DNA from: Anaerorhabdus furcosa | GTDB lineage: Bacteria > Bacillota_I > Bacilli_A > Erysipelotrichales > Erysipelotrichaceae | Assembly: GCF_900167375.1 (NCBI RefSeq) | Contig: NZ_FUWY01000001.1 | Span: 1 to 64,000 of the forward strand | Direction of reading: 5' to 3' | DNA: 64,000 bases | Shown here: positions 11,811-20,725 of the stretch, piece after piece | Layout: every line of letters starts with the position of its first letter | Numbering within the stretch: the stretch's first letter is position 1 | Position numbers and translations under genes: made by a program | Notes under the pieces: model-generated | What the model saw: only the letters and a program-made list of their open reading frames with translations | The model's database searches: none | Told to the model about the DNA's origin: nothing

Positions 11811-12758
11811 TAGGAGAGGATCAATTGCATTTTGATTGATCTCTTTTAATGTTTCACAACTCTTATCAAACTTTGCTTGATCAACTTCATTTAAATCAAT
11901 TTTAATAATCTCTCGAACACCTTCACGATTAATGACTGCCGGTACTCCAATGTATAATCCTTCATGACCATACTCACCATTTTGATAAGCTGATACAGTT
12001 AAGATAATGTTGTCATCATTTAAAATAGCTTGAACTAAGCGGTTGAGTGATAACCCTATTCCATAGTAGGTCGAGTGCTTACGTTTTACAATTTCATACC
12101 CTGCTTGTTGAACCTGCGTATAAATATCATGAAGATCACTTAAATCTCTCTTCTTTTCATCGAGCAATTCAAGAAGTGGCTTACAACCAATATAGGCATT
12201 ATTCCAAGGCACAAAACTTGTATCACCATGCTCACCCATAATATAAGCGTGAATATTACTTGTAGATACCGTTAAATATTCACTCATCATAAATCTAAGT
12301 CTTGCAGTATCTAATAAAGTACCTGTACCAATAACACGATGACTTGGTAAGCCACTTACTTTTTGAGCAACATAAGCCATACCATCAACAGGATTACTCG
12401 CAACGACAATGATACCATCAAAACCACTCTTCATCACATTTTCAGTTACATCTTTCAATATCACTGTATCACGTGCTGTCAAATCTAATCTTGTTTCATC
12501 AGGACGTTGTGTTACACCCGCTGTAATAACTACAATTTGTGCACCTTTACAATCTGAATACTCACCAGCTTTAATCACCATATTGTGACGAGCATATGGT
12601 AAGCCATGTTGTAAATCCATTGCCTCACCAATTGCTTTTTCTTTGTTGACATCGATTAATACGAGTTCATCCAATCCACCCGTTGTCATAAAACTATACG
12701 CCATACTCATACCAACAGAACCTGTTCCTACGAGTACTATTTTTCTTTTCTCATTCAT
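11805..12758 (-). CDS. ldh: L-lactate dehydrogenase
   Basis: 317 residues with the LDH/MDH fold. The NAD site is VGTGSVGMSMAYS. The substrate-specificity loop AGVTQRPDETR has Gln at the position where malate dehydrogenases have Arg, which points to lactate. Also present are ASNPVDGMAYV, GTGTLLDTARLRF and the active-site IMGEHGDTSFVPW with catalytic His. It catalyses NADH-dependent reduction of pyruvate in fermentation. A GGGGG ribosome site precedes the ATG. The promoter region carries a long imperfect inverted repeat and a Rex-like half-site. Confidence 0.95.
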   Translation of the reverse strand: MNEKRKIVLVGTGSVGMSMAYSFMTTGGLDELVLIDVNKEKAIGEAMDLQHGLPYARHNMVIKAGEYSDCKGAQIVVITAGVTQRPDETRLDLTARDTVILKDVTENVMKSGFDGIIVVASNPVDGMAYVAQKVSGLPSHRVIGTGTLLDTARLRFMMSEYLTVSTSNIHAYIMGEHGDTSFVPWNNAYIGCKPLLELLDEKKRDLSDLHDIYTQVQQAGYEIVKRKHSTYYGIGLSLNRLVQAILNDDNIILTVSAYQNGEYGHEGLYIGVPAVINREGVREIIKIDLNEVDQAKFDKSCETLKEINQNAIDPLLK

Positions 12759-12786
12759 ATTTTTACCCCCTATGTACTTGTTAATA

Positions 12787-12830
12787 AGTATACACTATTT
12801 CACAACTAGGAACTAGACTACAAAATAGTG
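12787..12830 (-). promoter_or_regulatory. ldh promoter region with extended inverted repeat
   Basis: Minus-strand TATACT (-10, 12787-12792) lies 28 bp before the ldh start. Overlapping it upstream is an imperfect palindrome with arms CACTATTT (12793-12800) and AAATAGTG (12823-12830) around an inner CTAG-GAA-CTAG. A TTGTGAAAT half-site of the Rex consensus is present (12797-12805), but the second half is poorly matched. No good -35 is seen. Confidence 0.45.
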
Positions 12831-12833
12831 AAT

Positions 12834-13376
12834 CTATTGAATTTCTTTTAATAAACTTAAACAAGCATGAATATTCTCCTCAACCTGCTCCAATGTTCTT
12901 TCAGGCGATTGAAGTATCATATAAGATTTCATGATTTGTTCCTTAAATACAGTTTGCTTCTTTTCATCTAATGAATGTAAATCAACCTTACTAGTCGATA
13001 TAATTACTTGTTTTAAAACCTCACTCTTTTGAAATAATTCATGTTCTTTTTTTACTTCTTCAAACAAATCATGGAGTCTCCATGTTTTGTTATGCTCTGT
13101 CTGCATGATTTTAATTCCACCATAAGGAACTTCTAACTCTTTTAACTTATTTAGAAATTCAAGCATGTCTTCTGTAGTAAAACCTTGCATCATCATGAAC
13201 ATTTCATCAAATACTTTATTTTCTTCAAATGTTGAATCAATCACAAATGCTTCTTCTAATGTTTTATCTAAATCACAATCACATAAAGAAGATACTTCCA
13301 CACCTGTTATTTTTGACAATTCTTTATAGGTATCCACCATTTCTTTAGGACATCCATACAATCTGATTTTCTTCAT
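12834..13376 (-). CDS. DUF3783 domain protein
   Basis: A 180-residue soluble protein. Residues about 55-115 resemble DUF3783 (FTTEDMLEFLNKLKELEVPYGGIKIMQTEHNKTW...EVKKEHELF). The N-terminal third (KKIRLYGCPKEM...VSSLCDCDLDKTLEE) has a CDC motif and a thioredoxin-like or nucleotide-binding look, but no known catalytic motif. The C-terminal 65 residues are helical. Function unknown. Transcribed alone between ldh and the DUF6179/DUF6323 pair, all on the minus strand. Confidence 0.6.
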   Translation of the reverse strand: MKKIRLYGCPKEMVDTYKELSKITGVEVSSLCDCDLDKTLEEAFVIDSTFEENKVFDEMFMMMQGFTTEDMLEFLNKLKELEVPYGGIKIMQTEHNKTWRLHDLFEEVKKEHELFQKSEVLKQVIISTSKVDLHSLDEKKQTVFKEQIMKSYMILQSPERTLEQVEENIHACLSLLKEIQ

Positions 13377-13457
13377 TATTCCACCTACTTTTTATTTATC
13401 ATCATTTTACCATGAAGGGATTCCACATTTCATTAAAAACTCTTTTCCATAATTTCA

Positions 13458-14804
13458 TTAATTCATGACAATTCTAATTTTTCTTACCAACTCTTCAATT
13501 TCCATTCGATCACTCTCATGAATTGATTGAAGGGTTTTTGCTAAATACATTTGCCAAGCTACCGACAAATTAAAATCATCATAGAAACTCTTATTAAATT
13601 CAACTTTCATATTAAACTTACCTGCATCTGGACATGCAATCTTTACAAATAGTGCTAATTGTTGATTTGTACATGACAAGAAATATGCCGAAAATTCATC
13701 ACCATAAAATATTTCATGATCAAATAAATCCAAAATATCAAATAATCCAATTTGTTTTGTTTGCATGTATTCCACTTTACCTTTAGTTGTGTTAATACTT
13801 TGAATCGCATTAAACAACAATTCAAAATGAACACTATCTTTCGTATCCGTTAAATATACACAGTATTTATCATCTAGAATTTTGTTATATACCAAAAGTT
13901 CTATTTCATCTCTATAAAACAAATCAAACTGTCTCATTATGTTCTCTTTGAATAACTCCAAATAAGCTACGATATCTTTTCCAAATTGCATCTTCATTTC
14001 TTCATACACCTCATTAATTCTTTGCCTATATCGATGACTTAATAAACGTATATTTTGAACTTCATTCTCTTCTAATACTAAATCGATTTTCTGTATCATG
14101 CGATTAGCAACATATTGTATTAAAAACAACTCACACAGATTAATATTCAATAAATTGATTTCAATATCTTTGCATACCTCATATTGCTTTACTAAATCAT
14201 AGATACGTAGTTTAAATAGGTTACAAAAATCATTTTCAATTTTAAATCGATTTAGATAATATAAAACCAAATCCGTTCCATCTACCTTATACATATCATG
14301 ATCTAGCGGAATTCCATCAATTAATGGATAATCTAAATCTTCATCTGTATGACAATGATTAAATTCTCCACGGTATTCATCTAAGGATTTTAAGAATCGT
14401 GGTATTTGTTCATCAATTATACTGTTATATCGATCATTCTCTACTCGTAATCTTGATATAACCAATTGTTTATAAATTTCTTTGATTTCATGAATGTCTT
14501 TTTCTATTTCTAAATTTCCCTGGGAATAAAAAGTCCGTATACTCTCACTTTTAAATTTTGATATTTCCATCATACTATGATTAACATGATAACTAATTGT
14601 ATCTAATATTCTTTGGTAATTTTTCTTACTTATTGCTGAACTTTTTTTGTGATTAAATTTCAACACAAATTCTTTTGAAAGTAGTTTAAGTTCTATTAAT
14701 AATTCCTGATATCGATTGGATGTTATCAAATGATTTTCTCTACATACATTCAATGTTTCAAGAATTGATAACTGACTACTCGCTTTACTCAACAATGTTG
14801 TCAC
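13458..14804 (-). CDS. Uncharacterised protein, DUF6179-like
   Basis: A 448-residue, mostly helical, highly charged cytoplasmic protein. No signal peptide, membrane helix or nucleotide-binding motif is visible. It resembles the clostridial DUF6179 group, which is found next to DUF6323 proteins; I assign this from general appearance and gene pairing. It uses a GTG start at 14804 with AAGGG upstream, and overlaps the end of the preceding gene by 20 bases, so the two are translationally coupled. Function unknown. Confidence 0.55.
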   Translation of the reverse strand: MTTLLSKASSQLSILETLNVCRENHLITSNRYQELLIELKLLSKEFVLKFNHKKSSAISKKNYQRILDTISYHVNHSMMEISKFKSESIRTFYSQGNLEIEKDIHEIKEIYKQLVISRLRVENDRYNSIIDEQIPRFLKSLDEYRGEFNHCHTDEDLDYPLIDGIPLDHDMYKVDGTDLVLYYLNRFKIENDFCNLFKLRIYDLVKQYEVCKDIEINLLNINLCELFLIQYVANRMIQKIDLVLEENEVQNIRLLSHRYRQRINEVYEEMKMQFGKDIVAYLELFKENIMRQFDLFYRDEIELLVYNKILDDKYCVYLTDTKDSVHFELLFNAIQSINTTKGKVEYMQTKQIGLFDILDLFDHEIFYGDEFSAYFLSCTNQQLALFVKIACPDAGKFNMKVEFNKSFYDDFNLSVAWQMYLAKTLQSIHESDRMEIEELVRKIRIVMN

Positions 14805-15210
14805 GATTTGAATACCCTTCTTTCTTTAGTTTTGCAATGATGGTTTGAATTAAATCTTTTTCTAGTATTCCAAAGGATTCAATATAACACTTATAACAAA
14901 TATCTATTAAATCTAAGTCATCTAAATGCCAATCAAATCTCATTCTTATTTTGTAATATAGATAAATTGCACTCTTTAAAATACCCATTTTATTTTCATA
15001 ACTTAAGTAAGGAGAGTTTGTATAGGGTTGAATAATCTTGAATAGCATCTGGTCATCAAATTCGATACCTTCTTCTCGCTCTAGCACATATTTTTGATAT
15101 TGGAATAATTCTTCAACTTCTTCATCACTTAGTTCAAATCCTCTTATCATTAAATATTCATTAATGACTGAAATTGAATTTTTTAACTCATCTTGTTTTT
15201 GAAGTTCCAT
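14785..15210 (-). CDS. Uncharacterised protein, DUF6323-like
   Basis: A 141-residue helical acidic protein (LSDEEVEELFQYQKYVLERE..., QMLFKIIQPYTNSPYLSYENKMGILKSAI). It looks like the DUF6323 family that co-occurs with DUF6179, again assigned from pairing and general appearance. The ATG is preceded by GAGGAGGA. First gene of a two-gene unit with a distinctive G-rich promoter spacer. No function is known; the constant pairing suggests a heteromeric complex (inference). Confidence 0.55.
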   Translation of the reverse strand: MELQKQDELKNSISVINEYLMIRGFELSDEEVEELFQYQKYVLEREEGIEFDDQMLFKIIQPYTNSPYLSYENKMGILKSAIYLYYKIRMRFDWHLDDLDLIDICYKCYIESFGILEKDLIQTIIAKLKKEGYSNRDNIVE

Positions 15211-15240
15211 AAAATCCTCCTCTGCTTACAGTGTCCACTA

Positions 15241-15269
15241 GTTATACCACCACCCACCACCCCTTACAA
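15241..15269 (-). promoter_or_regulatory. Promoter of the DUF6323-DUF6179 unit with G-rich spacer
   Basis: Minus strand TTGTAA (15264-15269), exactly 17 bp, TATAAC (15241-15246), with TG one base before the -10 (extended -10). The spacer is five G-runs separated by single T bases, very unlike the AT-rich surroundings. Confidence 0.65.
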
Positions 15270-15309
15270 CTCTTGAAAAATCAGCGATTTTGTGATATAG
15301 TTAACACGT

Positions 15310-15355
15310 AAAAAGAAGAGAAATCTTACATTATGTAAGTGTTCTCTTCTTTTTT
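15310..15355. terminator. Terminator downstream of the ligA-gat-Nudix operon
   Basis: A long hairpin: outer arms AAAAGAAGAGAA / TTCTCTTCTTTT and inner CTTACAT / ATGTAAG. T-rich tails on both strands make it potentially bidirectional. It sits 5 bp after the Nudix stop codon. Confidence 0.8.
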
Positions 15356-15359
15356 TATT

Positions 15360-15788
15360 TTACTTGGTGTTATTCTTTCCTATATAATCCATCGCTTTTT
15401 GTAATAGTTCTTTTGAATTATTATAAGTCACTTTACTCAATGCTTGTTTATAAGGTAATAAAAACAACTTCATAATCTCGTTTTCTTTACCACTGACTTC
15501 TTGGTTATCATAAGTCGCAAGAAAGTAAGTTACATGTTTCATGATGTGCATTTCTTTTTCATACTCAACATCCTCCATGAACCCTTCAACGAAAGTTGCA
15601 TCAATATCAGTTTCTTCCTTGATTTCTCTTTTTGCAGCTCCAATTTCGGTTTCACCCTTTTCAAGATGTCCTTTAGGAAATCCAATGTGCCCATCTAATT
15701 CTTGAACTAATACAAAATACAGTTCTTCCTCAATTCTAGTATACAAGATAGCTCCTGCTGAATATTCATAAATATATTTTTCAATCAC
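15360..15788 (-). CDS. Nudix hydrolase (Ap4A hydrolase-like)
   Basis: A 142-residue protein with a complete Nudix box, GHLEKGETEIGAAKREIKEE, preceded by GFPKGHLEKGE, which is typical of bis(5'-nucleosyl)-tetraphosphatase-type enzymes. An N-terminal EYSAGAILYTR strand pair and C-terminal helical segment complete the fold. It likely hydrolyses a nucleoside-diphosphate-linked metabolite; the exact substrate is not fixed by sequence. The start overlaps the end of the upstream methyltransferase by 4 bases. Last gene of the operon. Confidence 0.85.
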   Translation of the reverse strand: MIEKYIYEYSAGAILYTRIEEELYFVLVQELDGHIGFPKGHLEKGETEIGAAKREIKEETDIDATFVEGFMEDVEYEKEMHIMKHVTYFLATYDNQEVSGKENEIMKLFLLPYKQALSKVTYNNSKELLQKAMDYIGKNNTK

Positions 15789-17107
15789 CGCGTGTACACA
15801 CTTATATTTTCCACATGATGTGTTAATGGAAACATATCAACAGGTTGTACTTCTTGAATCTGATATCCTAACTCTTTAAGAGTCACACTATCTCTTGCTA
15901 ATGTTGAAGGATCACACGATACATAGATAATTCTCTTTGGATTCATCTTTGCAATTGATTCTAATGTAATTTGATCACATCCTTTTCTTGGTGGATCAAC
16001 TATGACTACATCAATTGTTTCATTACGTTCTAATAATTTCATTGCACCATCTTTTGCATCAGCACAAATAAATTCAACATTAGACACATCATTGATGAAT
16101 GCATTCTTCTTTGCATCCTCAATTGCTTCCGCAACAATTTCAATACCAATTACTTTTTTTGCATATTTGGATGCAATGATACCAATTGTTCCAGTTCCAC
16201 AATATAGATCAACAACTGTATCTTCATTTGTAATTTGAGCATATTCAATTGCTTTATCATATAAAACTTGAGTTTGATCAGGATTAATTTGATAAAATGA
16301 TTTACTTGATATATTAAACTTTAGATCATGGAGTTTTTCTTGAATCATTGTTTTGGATGTTAACGCTATTTCTTCATTTGATAAAACTACATTATCATTT
16401 CTAGTATTAATATTTACAATGATGCTTTGAATATTTTCAAATTCATTCATTAATTCTCTTTTTAACTCTTCTATGCCATTAACTGGATACTTATTTACTA
16501 CAAATACAACCATGACTTCATTTGTTTTATGGGCATGTTTAATCAAAACATGTTTAAATATTTTTTCACAATTGTATTTTACAATCAATTCTTTTAATCG
16601 CTTTACAATTTGATTTGATTCCTCTGTTTGAACTAAACAATCATCGAATTCAATAATCTCATGGGTATGATTGCGATAAAATCCCATTTTAAGTTGATTC
16701 TCTTCAAATTGAACAGGTACTTGTACTTTGTTGCGATAGCGATAAGGGTTTTCCATATCAAGTACATCATGAACGAGAGGTTCACTGTGTGCTATTGATT
16801 TAAAACAGTCTTTTACTTTCTCATGCTTAAAATAACGTTGTTCATCTCTATCCATATGTTGGAGTTGGCAACCACCACAATTTTTATAAATTGTACAGAT
16901 TGGTTCTACTCTATGAATTGAGGGTTTTAAAAGTTGAACACATTTTCCAAATCCATAATTTTTCTTCATCGAAGTGACTACAATTTCACCTTCTTCATCT
17001 CTCAACATATTTTTGACAAAGAATACAATGCCATTGTACTTCACAATTCCTAACCCATCTGTATTGTATCCAATACATGTGCTTATAAATTTATCGTTTT
17101 TATTCAT
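15785..17107 (-). CDS. 23S rRNA (uracil-C5)-methyltransferase, RlmCD/RumA family
   Basis: 440 residues. An N-terminal TRAM domain (about 5-60) is followed by the Cys cluster CTIYKNCGGCQ plus a distant DDC, the ligands of a 4Fe-4S cluster. The C-terminal Rossmann methyltransferase has QINPDQTQVLYD, VVDLYCGTGTIG, the DPPRKGC motif and the catalytic YVSCDPSTLARD cysteine. Family members make m5U in 23S rRNA, and the Gram-positive type may modify two sites. Which uridine is not shown by sequence. It overlaps the Nudix gene downstream. Confidence 0.9.
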   Translation of the reverse strand: MNKNDKFISTCIGYNTDGLGIVKYNGIVFFVKNMLRDEEGEIVVTSMKKNYGFGKCVQLLKPSIHRVEPICTIYKNCGGCQLQHMDRDEQRYFKHEKVKDCFKSIAHSEPLVHDVLDMENPYRYRNKVQVPVQFEENQLKMGFYRNHTHEIIEFDDCLVQTEESNQIVKRLKELIVKYNCEKIFKHVLIKHAHKTNEVMVVFVVNKYPVNGIEELKRELMNEFENIQSIIVNINTRNDNVVLSNEEIALTSKTMIQEKLHDLKFNISSKSFYQINPDQTQVLYDKAIEYAQITNEDTVVDLYCGTGTIGIIASKYAKKVIGIEIVAEAIEDAKKNAFINDVSNVEFICADAKDGAMKLLERNETIDVVIVDPPRKGCDQITLESIAKMNPKRIIYVSCDPSTLARDSVTLKELGYQIQEVQPVDMFPLTHHVENISVYTR

Positions 17108-17140
17108 GAATCCTCCTAAAAGAAAAGGAGCTATGCTCCT

Positions 17141-17824
17141 TTATTCTGTTTTACCTTCATCTGGTTGTGCTTCAGTTCCATCATCAGCACCACCGACTGT
17201 CATTTCATCATCATTTGGAGTTGGTGTAGGATTATTTCTATTTTCTACATCATCTCTTAATTGTTGTGCAAGTTCTGCATCCAATGGATCAGAGACTACT
17301 TGACTACGTGCTGTTTCCATATTTGAAGATTTATTTTTAATTACATAAACAAAGTTCTCAGAATCACGATCTTTTGCAAGATTGTATACATGAACTTCAA
17401 TATCATACATTTTCTTACCATCTTGAAGTTTGAAATAAGTTCCTTCTGGTAAAACACTAACTACATCATTGTAAACTGCATCCGCAATACTTGTTGCTTC
17501 TGCGCTTGATGCTGAATCTGTGATATCAACATAAACACGAAGTGTTGCCGAAGATAATTCTACACTAACTTTTTCAACTCCGCTTTGTGATTTTACTTTC
17601 GATTCTATTTCCGAAATATTTGAACTAGTAATAGCTGGATCTAAATCACCTTTAAAGCGATCTCCAAAGATTGGTTTTCCCGTATTGAAAGAAGCAGATA
17701 ATAGAATAAATCCAAAAATAATGAATGGAACGACAATAAGTGCCCCACCAATTAAAATGATTTTGCTCGTACGATCTAATTTACGCTTCGATTGGTTTTT
17801 TACTTTTTTTCTATTTTGTGACAT
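17141..17824 (-). CDS. Membrane-anchored extracellular protein of unknown function
   Basis: 227 residues. A basic cytoplasmic tail (about 1-20), one transmembrane helix (about 23-43, IILIGGALIVVPFIIFGFILL), an extracellular alpha/beta part (about 50-185), and an acidic Pro/Thr-rich C-terminus (TPTPNDDEMTVGGADD...). No enzymatic motif is visible. Start placed at the ATG at 17824 because AGGAG lies 9 nt upstream; the longer frame has no ribosome site. It lies between gatB and the rRNA methyltransferase in the same direction. Function unknown. Confidence 0.6.
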   Translation of the reverse strand: MSQNRKKVKNQSKRKLDRTSKIILIGGALIVVPFIIFGFILLSASFNTGKPIFGDRFKGDLDPAITSSNISEIESKVKSQSGVEKVSVELSSATLRVYVDITDSASSAEATSIADAVYNDVVSVLPEGTYFKLQDGKKMYDIEVHVYNLAKDRDSENFVYVIKNKSSNMETARSQVVSDPLDAELAQQLRDDVENRNNPTPTPNDDEMTVGGADDGTEAQPDEGKTE

Positions 17825-17874
17825 TTCTTCACTCCTAACATGGATATTGTACATAAAATTGAAGAGTTTTACCA

Positions 17875-19305
17875 CTATTTTATGCGTTTATTCAATTCTT
17901 CAACTATCATTTTGTTGGTCATTGCTGGATTTGCTTGACCTTTTGATTTCTTCATAACTTGACCCACAAGGAAGCCTACAGCACGATCTTTACCGTTTCT
18001 ATAGTCTTCAATTGATTGTGGTTGCTCATCTAGAACTTCGTTAATTAAGCTCTCTAGCATTGAGGTATCACTTACTTGTTTTAACCCTTTTTCTTCAACA
18101 ATTTGATTTGGATTTTTACCAAGCATTACATCTTCAAATACTTCTTTAGCTTGTTTCCCTGAAATATCACCATTTTCAATCATATTGACCATGGTTGCTA
18201 AATCTTCTGGTTTCATTTTTAAATCTGGGATTTGAACATTATTTTTACCTAACCAAGCAAGTACATCAGTAATCATCCAGTTGCATGCTAATTTAGCGTT
18301 TTTACATGTTTTCATGACTTCTTCATAAATTTCCGCTAATTCTTTGTTTGCTAAGAAAACATTAATATCATATGCACTTAATTGATAATCTCTTTGGTAA
18401 CGTGCTCTTCTTTGTTCAGGTAATTCTGGTAGATTAGCTTGAATTGATTTGATCCATGCATCTTCTAATCGAATAGGAACAATGTTTGGTTCTGGAAAGA
18501 ACTTATAATCTACATTTCCTTCTTTTAATCGCATTAATATGGTTGATTTAGTTGCTTCATCAAAACGACGAGTCGCTTGTTCAATGATTCCACCTTCATC
18601 CAATATCTTTGCTTGACGCTCAATTTCATAATCAATTGCTTTTTGTACATTACTAATTGAATTTAAATTCTTAATTTCATTCTTAACACCATACACAGTT
18701 GAACCTTTTGGCATTAATGAAATATTTACATCACAACGCATTGAACCTTCTTCCATCTTTACATCAGATACACCCAAATAGTATAAAGTTTGACGAAGTG
18801 CTTCAACATAGGCTGCAGCTTCTTCACCATTTGTCATATCAGGTTCTGATACAATTTCAATAAGTGGTGTCCCAGCTCGATTAAAATCAATTAATGTTCC
18901 TTCTGTTAAATGGAATTGTTTTGCTGTATCTTCTTCCATATGGATACGATTGATTCTAATTTTCTTTTTACCTAGAGATGTTTCTATTTCAATATGACCC
19001 TCTTTCCCAATGGGAAAGAATTGTTGAGTAATTTGAAATCCTTTTGGTAAATCAGAGTAGTAATAATTCTTACGATCAAATTTAACGACAGGATCAATTT
19101 CCAAATGCAATGCAGTACATGCTTTAATCGCTTGTTCAACTGCTCCCTTATTTACACAAGGAAGTGTTCCTGGATGAGCAAGATCAATTTCATTTACACA
19201 ACTATTCGCAAGTTTACCAAATGTTGTAGGAGAACTTGAAAACATTTTAGAATTTGTATTTAATTCACAATGGATTTCTATTCCAATGACTACATCATAT
19301 TCCAT
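17875..19305 (-). CDS. gatB: Asp-tRNA(Asn)/Glu-tRNA(Gln) amidotransferase subunit B
   Basis: A 476-residue GatB. IGIEIHCELNTNSKMFS, HPGTLPCVN, FDRKNYYYSDLPKGFQITQ, RIHMEEDTAK, GTPLIEIVSEPD and MRCDVNISL mark the kinase (tRNA-glutamate activating) domain. The C-terminal tail domain (about 330-476) ends in SKGQANPAMTNKMIVEELNKRI, typical of YqeY-type tRNA binding. With GatA and GatC it converts misacylated Glu-tRNA(Gln) to Gln-tRNA(Gln). It follows gatA with one base between. Confidence 0.97.
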   Translation of the reverse strand: MEYDVVIGIEIHCELNTNSKMFSSSPTTFGKLANSCVNEIDLAHPGTLPCVNKGAVEQAIKACTALHLEIDPVVKFDRKNYYYSDLPKGFQITQQFFPIGKEGHIEIETSLGKKKIRINRIHMEEDTAKQFHLTEGTLIDFNRAGTPLIEIVSEPDMTNGEEAAAYVEALRQTLYYLGVSDVKMEEGSMRCDVNISLMPKGSTVYGVKNEIKNLNSISNVQKAIDYEIERQAKILDEGGIIEQATRRFDEATKSTILMRLKEGNVDYKFFPEPNIVPIRLEDAWIKSIQANLPELPEQRRARYQRDYQLSAYDINVFLANKELAEIYEEVMKTCKNAKLACNWMITDVLAWLGKNNVQIPDLKMKPEDLATMVNMIENGDISGKQAKEVFEDVMLGKNPNQIVEEKGLKQVSDTSMLESLINEVLDEQPQSIEDYRNGKDRAVGFLVGQVMKKSKGQANPAMTNKMIVEELNKRIK

Positions 19306-19306
19306 G

Positions 19307-20725
19307 TTATTCTACCTCCGCTACTAAATCATGTAATCCTGTGCAGTTTTCAATTCCTGCTCCAAGATTAAACATTGTTTCTTCATCAAATGCTTTGCAT
19401 GTGATATTAACACCCAAAGGACATCCTTGATCAAATCCCATTGGAAGTGTCATGCTTGGATATCCAGAAAAGTTACCCATGACCATAAAGTTTTCTGCAA
19501 CTAAATATTCATCCATTAGTTCATCAATTTTCTCACCTTTGATTTTAGGTGCAATTGTAGAACTTGCAGGTGCAATTAAACAATCAACATCCTGTAATGC
19601 TTTTTGCATTGCTTCTACAATTAATCGACGTACTCGTTGTGCTTTTCTAAATAATTTTTCTTGGTTCTCTACAAATAAACCATAGCTTCCTGTAATAAAT
19701 CGTTTTCTGACTTGAAGTCCAAATCCTTTTGTACGAGAGTTAATCATAACTTCTTCTGTACTATCACCCATTTCTTGTTCACCAAAGCGGATTCCATCTA
19801 AATTCGAGTGATTTGCAGTTGCTTCGCAATTCGCAATCATATAATAAGTAGGAAGAATTGCACGTAGTAAGGCATTATCAAATTCAATTTCTTGTATTTC
19901 TGCACCTTCATTTTTCATCTTTGTAATTAATTCATTAAATGCTTTTGAAGTTGCTTCATTTTTAATCGCATCCGTTACATTCTTAATAATTCCAATTTTC
20001 TTTCCTTTTAAAGAGGCATTTAATAAAGAAGAGAAAGCAGGTACTTCTTTATTAGAAGATGTCATATCACGATCATCTCTTCCAGCTAAGACCTCAAGTC
20101 CAATGCATGCATCCTTTACATTACGTGTAAAATAGCCTACATGATCTAAACTTGATGCATAAGGGATAATTCCATAACGAGATATGCGACCATATGTTGG
20201 TTTTACACCTACAACGCCACAAAATGCTGCTGGTTTTCTTACTGAGTCACCGGTATCTGAGCCAATCGCAAAAGGAACAACACCACTAGCTACAAGTGCT
20301 GCACTTCCTCCTGAACTACCTCCTGACATACGAGTTGTATCCCAAGGGTTTGCTACAGGGCCAGTATAAGCAGTTAAATTTGAACCACCCATTGCTAGTT
20401 CATCCATGGATGCCTTTGCAATATAGATCGCACCTTGTTTCTTTAGTAGATCAACAATGTGTGCATTGTAAACAGGAACATAATTATCTAAAATTTTGCT
20501 CGATGCTGTTGTACGAATTCCTTTTGTATTTACATTGTCTTTTAATGCAATGGGTACTCCTGCCATCAAACCATTTTTCACTTCATCTAAATGAGCTAAT
20601 TGTTCACTTGGATCCACAAATGTAACCACCGCGTTAATCTTAGGTTGAATTTTATGTGCTAAATCAATTGCTTGTTGTACATTTTCTTTTGCATGTGCAA
20701 CATCATTTCTTAACTTTTCTATCAT
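19307..20725 (-). CDS. gatA: Asp-tRNA(Asn)/Glu-tRNA(Gln) amidotransferase subunit A
   Basis: A 472-residue amidase-signature protein. The catalytic triad is present: Lys62 in ALKDN, cis-Ser137 in GGSSGGS and nucleophile Ser161. The residue before the nucleophile is Asp160 (SDTGDSVRKPA) where most bacteria have Gly (DTGGSIRQPA). I recall this variant from Mollicutes-like GatA, so it is a lineage marker more than a defect. It releases ammonia from glutamine for GatB. Start overlaps the gatC stop by one base. Confidence 0.97.
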   Translation of the reverse strand: MIEKLRNDVAHAKENVQQAIDLAHKIQPKINAVVTFVDPSEQLAHLDEVKNGLMAGVPIALKDNVNTKGIRTTASSKILDNYVPVYNAHIVDLLKKQGAIYIAKASMDELAMGGSNLTAYTGPVANPWDTTRMSGGSSGGSAALVASGVVPFAIGSDTGDSVRKPAAFCGVVGVKPTYGRISRYGIIPYASSLDHVGYFTRNVKDACIGLEVLAGRDDRDMTSSNKEVPAFSSLLNASLKGKKIGIIKNVTDAIKNEATSKAFNELITKMKNEGAEIQEIEFDNALLRAILPTYYMIANCEATANHSNLDGIRFGEQEMGDSTEEVMINSRTKGFGLQVRKRFITGSYGLFVENQEKLFRKAQRVRRLIVEAMQKALQDVDCLIAPASSTIAPKIKGEKIDELMDEYLVAENFMVMGNFSGYPSMTLPMGFDQGCPLGVNITCKAFDEETMFNLGAGIENCTGLHDLVAEVE

